From: Opitutus sp. GAS368
Lineage (GTDB): Bacteria > Verrucomicrobiota > Verrucomicrobiia > Opitutales > Opitutaceae
Length of the DNA: 35,730 nt
Direction of reading: 5' to 3'
NCBI GenBank assembly: GCA_945903465.1
Contig: CAMDOF010000069.1
Span: 1 to 35,730 of the forward strand
Made by a program: the position numbers and the translations under genes. This document shows positions 33,763 through 35,730 of this stretch, piece after piece; the first letter of the stretch is position 1; every line of letters begins with the position of its first letter. The notes below the pieces were generated by a model. The model saw only the letters and a program-made list of their open reading frames with translations, made no database searches and was not told where the DNA came from.

Positions 33763-35730
33763 TTAGTTCTTTTTCTTGCCGGCTTTCGGCACGCCGTCGA
33801 GGGTGACTTTGCTGGTGCGGGCGCTCCACGCCTTGATCGCGGCATTGTTGACGACGATGCGATTGGTCGTGCGCGGGGGTGCTTCGACATCGGGCAGGGT
33901 GACGCCGCCGGAGTATTGGTTGAAATTCGGGCGGCCCACCGATTCGTAGAAGGCGGCGCGGGCGATGAGATTTTCGCGGAGATTGAAACTGGCGTTCACG
34001 CTCGGGAAGAGGCGCAGGTATTCCTTCTCGGCACTGGCGGCCCGGTCGAGGAGGGTGAGCTGCGCGGCGAGCGCGTTGGTCGTGGGGAAAATGAGCGCGG
34101 GGGTGCGTCGGTTGGGATCAGCGGGAGTGGGGCTGGCGATCGTGATGACCTTGCCGGCGGCGTCGCGCTGGTAGTTACGAGTGGGATCATTGAGCGGGCC
34201 GCGGGCGGTGATGTTGGTCTGCTCGGCGCGGAGCCCGCCGACGAGTTTCAAGCGGCGGTCGAAGAAGGCGGCGTCACCGCGGAGGAGGGCGGAGGAGATG
34301 AGTTCCTCGGAGAGCTTGGAGGCGTTGACCTCGGCGCGGTATTTCGCGTTGGCGTCGGAGGTGAACCACTCGGGCCGGGCGCGGTAAACATCGAGGACGG
34401 TTTCATTGCTCGCCCATTGCACGCGGGGGATGCCGAAGAGGCCGGCGCGCTGGTAGTAGAACTGATCGTAAACGCCGGCGGCCCCGTCCTCGCTGCCGAT
34501 GGGCGTGGTCGAGGCGCGGCCATCGGGGCCGACGAAGTTGAGCGCGTTGTTCTGCGTGCGGTTGTCGGTGCGCGACTGGCGGAAATCGAGCCCGGCCTTC
34601 AACGTGAGCGGAAAGCGTAGGTCGAGATCGCGGCGGACATTGGCGAAGGCGGTGCGGTGGACGTTGCGGGAGCGTTGCGGGCTGCCCGAGGCGGTGCTCA
34701 GCGCGTAGGTGGCAAGGTTATACGGATCGCCGGGGGCGCCGGTGGTGCCGTCGGTGACGGTAATGGTGCCGGGGCGCAGGTAGAAATTGTCGGCGAAGGA
34801 AACGGTGACGCACGTGCGGCGCGCGAGCGTGCCGGCGAAGCGGCCCTTGTCCACGTTGCGGAATGTATTCTCGGCGTGGGAGGAGCCGAGTCCGGTCTCG
34901 GCCTTCCAGACCGGGCCGTCATGCCGCCACGAGAGCGTGGGCATGAAGGTGCGGCTGTAGCGGTGGTTGCCGTTATTCGCGATCCGGATCTCGCCGGCCC
35001 CAGCCACTCCGCGCGTGAAGGTCGGCGAGAAGTCGCCCAGCCGCGTGCTGCCGACGGTGAACGTGATGGCGCGCTGGTTATAGTCGGTGTGGAAGGTCCC
35101 GTATTGAAAAGAAAATGACAGCCGGTCGGTGGGGCTGAGCCTATAGTCCGCGCTGGTGGCGAAGGAGGAGCGGTCGGCGATCTTGGACTCGATCCGGACG
35201 AGGAAGTCGGAGAGGTAGGGGCGATCGGGCGTGGTGTCGGGGAGGGTCGTACCGTTGGTGGCCGCGCCGGCGCCGCGCCAGGTGTTTTGCAGGAGGGGGC
35301 CCTCGACGTATTGGGTGGACCCGCCGGCGGAGACGGTGAAGCCGAAGCGTTTGTTCACGGGCACCACCCAGGAAAATTCGAAGCCCGGGCGGACTTTCCA
35401 CGTGGGGGTGCGGGCCGGGCCGGGCGTGCGACCCTCGATGGTACTGTCGCGCGCAGCGAGGTAGACGCTGCCGTTGAAAATCGGCTTGGAACGTTCGAAG
35501 GCGCTGCGGGGAACGAGATTGACGGAGCCGGCGAGAGCGGAGCCGGGGGACTCGGGGGTCGGCGAGTAGACGGCCTCGATACGCGAGACGTTGTTGATGG
35601 AAACGGCGTTGAGCTCGACGTTGCGGCCGGTGCCGGAGGTCTCCGAAGTCGCGAGACTGAAACCGCCGATGGTGACGGGCACGTAGGACGACGGCACGCC
35701 GTTCATGGAGATTTCGCGCGGGTCGCCGCC
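33763..35730 (-). CDS. TonB-dependent receptor, partial and C-terminally truncated
   Basis: The window cuts off the N-terminus; 655 residues are visible, entering as GGDPREISMNGVPSSYVPV, the plug domain of a TonB-dependent outer-membrane receptor. INNVSRIEAVYSPTPESPGSALAGSVNLVPRSAF completes the plug and a long barrel follows, with DRLSFSFQYGTF, RFPLTLKAGLDFRQSRTDNR and LRLFPSVNASFNLRENLIARAAFYESVGRPNFNQYSGGV. That last block normally comes some 250-300 residues before the end in this family. Here the protein stops shortly after WSARTSKVTL with an unrelated basic tail DGVPKAGKKKN, so several strands and the aromatic end are missing. It may be a pseudogene or a rearranged gene, with the final 11 residues possibly borrowed from another gene's 3' end. 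It is the first gene of the sulfatase group and would import the sulfated substrate. Confidence 0.85.
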   Translation of the reverse strand, partial: GGDPREISMNGVPSSYVPVTIGGFSLATSETSGTGRNVELNAVSINNVSRIEAVYSPTPESPGSALAGSVNLVPRSAFERSKPIFNGSVYLAARDSTIEGRTPGPARTPTWKVRPGFEFSWVVPVNKRFGFTVSAGGSTQYVEGPLLQNTWRGAGAATNGTTLPDTTPDRPYLSDFLVRIESKIADRSSFATSADYRLSPTDRLSFSFQYGTFHTDYNQRAITFTVGSTRLGDFSPTFTRGVAGAGEIRIANNGNHRYSRTFMPTLSWRHDGPVWKAETGLGSSHAENTFRNVDKGRFAGTLARRTCVTVSFADNFYLRPGTITVTDGTTGAPGDPYNLATYALSTASGSPQRSRNVHRTAFANVRRDLDLRFPLTLKAGLDFRQSRTDNRTQNNALNFVGPDGRASTTPIGSEDGAAGVYDQFYYQRAGLFGIPRVQWASNETVLDVYRARPEWFTSDANAKYRAEVNASKLSEELISSALLRGDAAFFDRRLKLVGGLRAEQTNITARGPLNDPTRNYQRDAAGKVITIASPTPADPNRRTPALIFPTTNALAAQLTLLDRAASAEKEYLRLFPSVNASFNLRENLIARAAFYESVGRPNFNQYSGGVTLPDVEAPPRTTNRIVVNNAAIKAWSARTSKVTLDGVPKAGKKKN

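Noticed and set aside
31859..33766. Long open frame of 635 codons on the plus strand
   Set aside because: It lies antisense to an intact sulfatase with clear motifs. Its Gly/Glu/Val-rich translation has no domain and is the usual shadow of GC-rich codon use.
1..35730. CRISPR arrays, tRNA genes, transposases or prophage genes
   Set aside because: None was found by eye; the only direct repeats are the two 71-bp-period duplications listed, which have too few copies for an array.

Overview
The window looks like a chromosomal segment of a Gram-negative, GC-rich bacterium of the Verrucomicrobiota, most likely family Opitutaceae. This is inferred from protein character and was not confirmed by search. 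Supporting signs are long TonB-dependent receptors of the type typical of that family, several signal-peptide-bearing sulfatases with a formylglycine-generating enzyme, a pyrophosphate-type phosphofructokinase, frequent GTG starts and weak Shine-Dalgarno sequences. No tRNA, rRNA, CRISPR array, transposase or phage gene was recognised.

Layout. (1) 1-4809 is a loose, partly degenerate region: an exported ceramidase-like/LamG protein (581-2707), a gene-poor stretch containing a 31-bp imperfect direct repeat, the decayed 3' end of a TonB-dependent receptor (3330-3780, minus), and a formylglycine-generating enzyme with both catalytic cysteines (3781-4809, minus). (2) 4953-7025 is the peptide/pyruvate carrier CstA, divergent from the FGE gene. 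(3) 7176-13483 is isopentenyl-diphosphate isomerase (minus) facing away from a tightly packed plus-strand operon: a small unknown protein, then EboB, EboE, EboC, EboD and EboF. This is the ebo cluster, which in cyanobacteria is linked to moving a secondary-metabolite precursor to the periplasm. The usual EboA is not recognisable. (4) 13634-17837, minus strand, is housekeeping: holA, purB and pfp, closed by a clear intrinsic terminator at 13583-13605. (5) 17931-28799 carries a lipid A aminoarabinose (arn) pathway, arnT-arnB-arnC, then a convergent 1199-residue tricorn-type protease, then arnA split into separate formyltransferase and decarboxylase genes, then arnD. ugd and the arnE/arnF flippase genes are not in the window. 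(6) 28999-35730, minus strand, reads as a sulfated-glycan utilisation unit: a TonB-dependent receptor (running off the window end), a sulfatase, a heavily broken sulfatase pseudogene and another sulfatase.

How the parts fit. The sulfatases at 28999-33715 need their active-site cysteine converted to formylglycine, and the FGE at 3781-4809 is the obvious enzyme for that. Both ends of the window show gene decay in the same two families. The left TonB receptor survives only as a C-terminal fragment with two in-frame stops. The right one keeps its plug and early barrel but ends abruptly without its last strands. The middle sulfatase has lost its catalytic Cys, its central domain and its reading frame. 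This suggests active turnover of a polysaccharide-degradation repertoire. The ebo and arn clusters are intact and are the most biologically interesting systems here.
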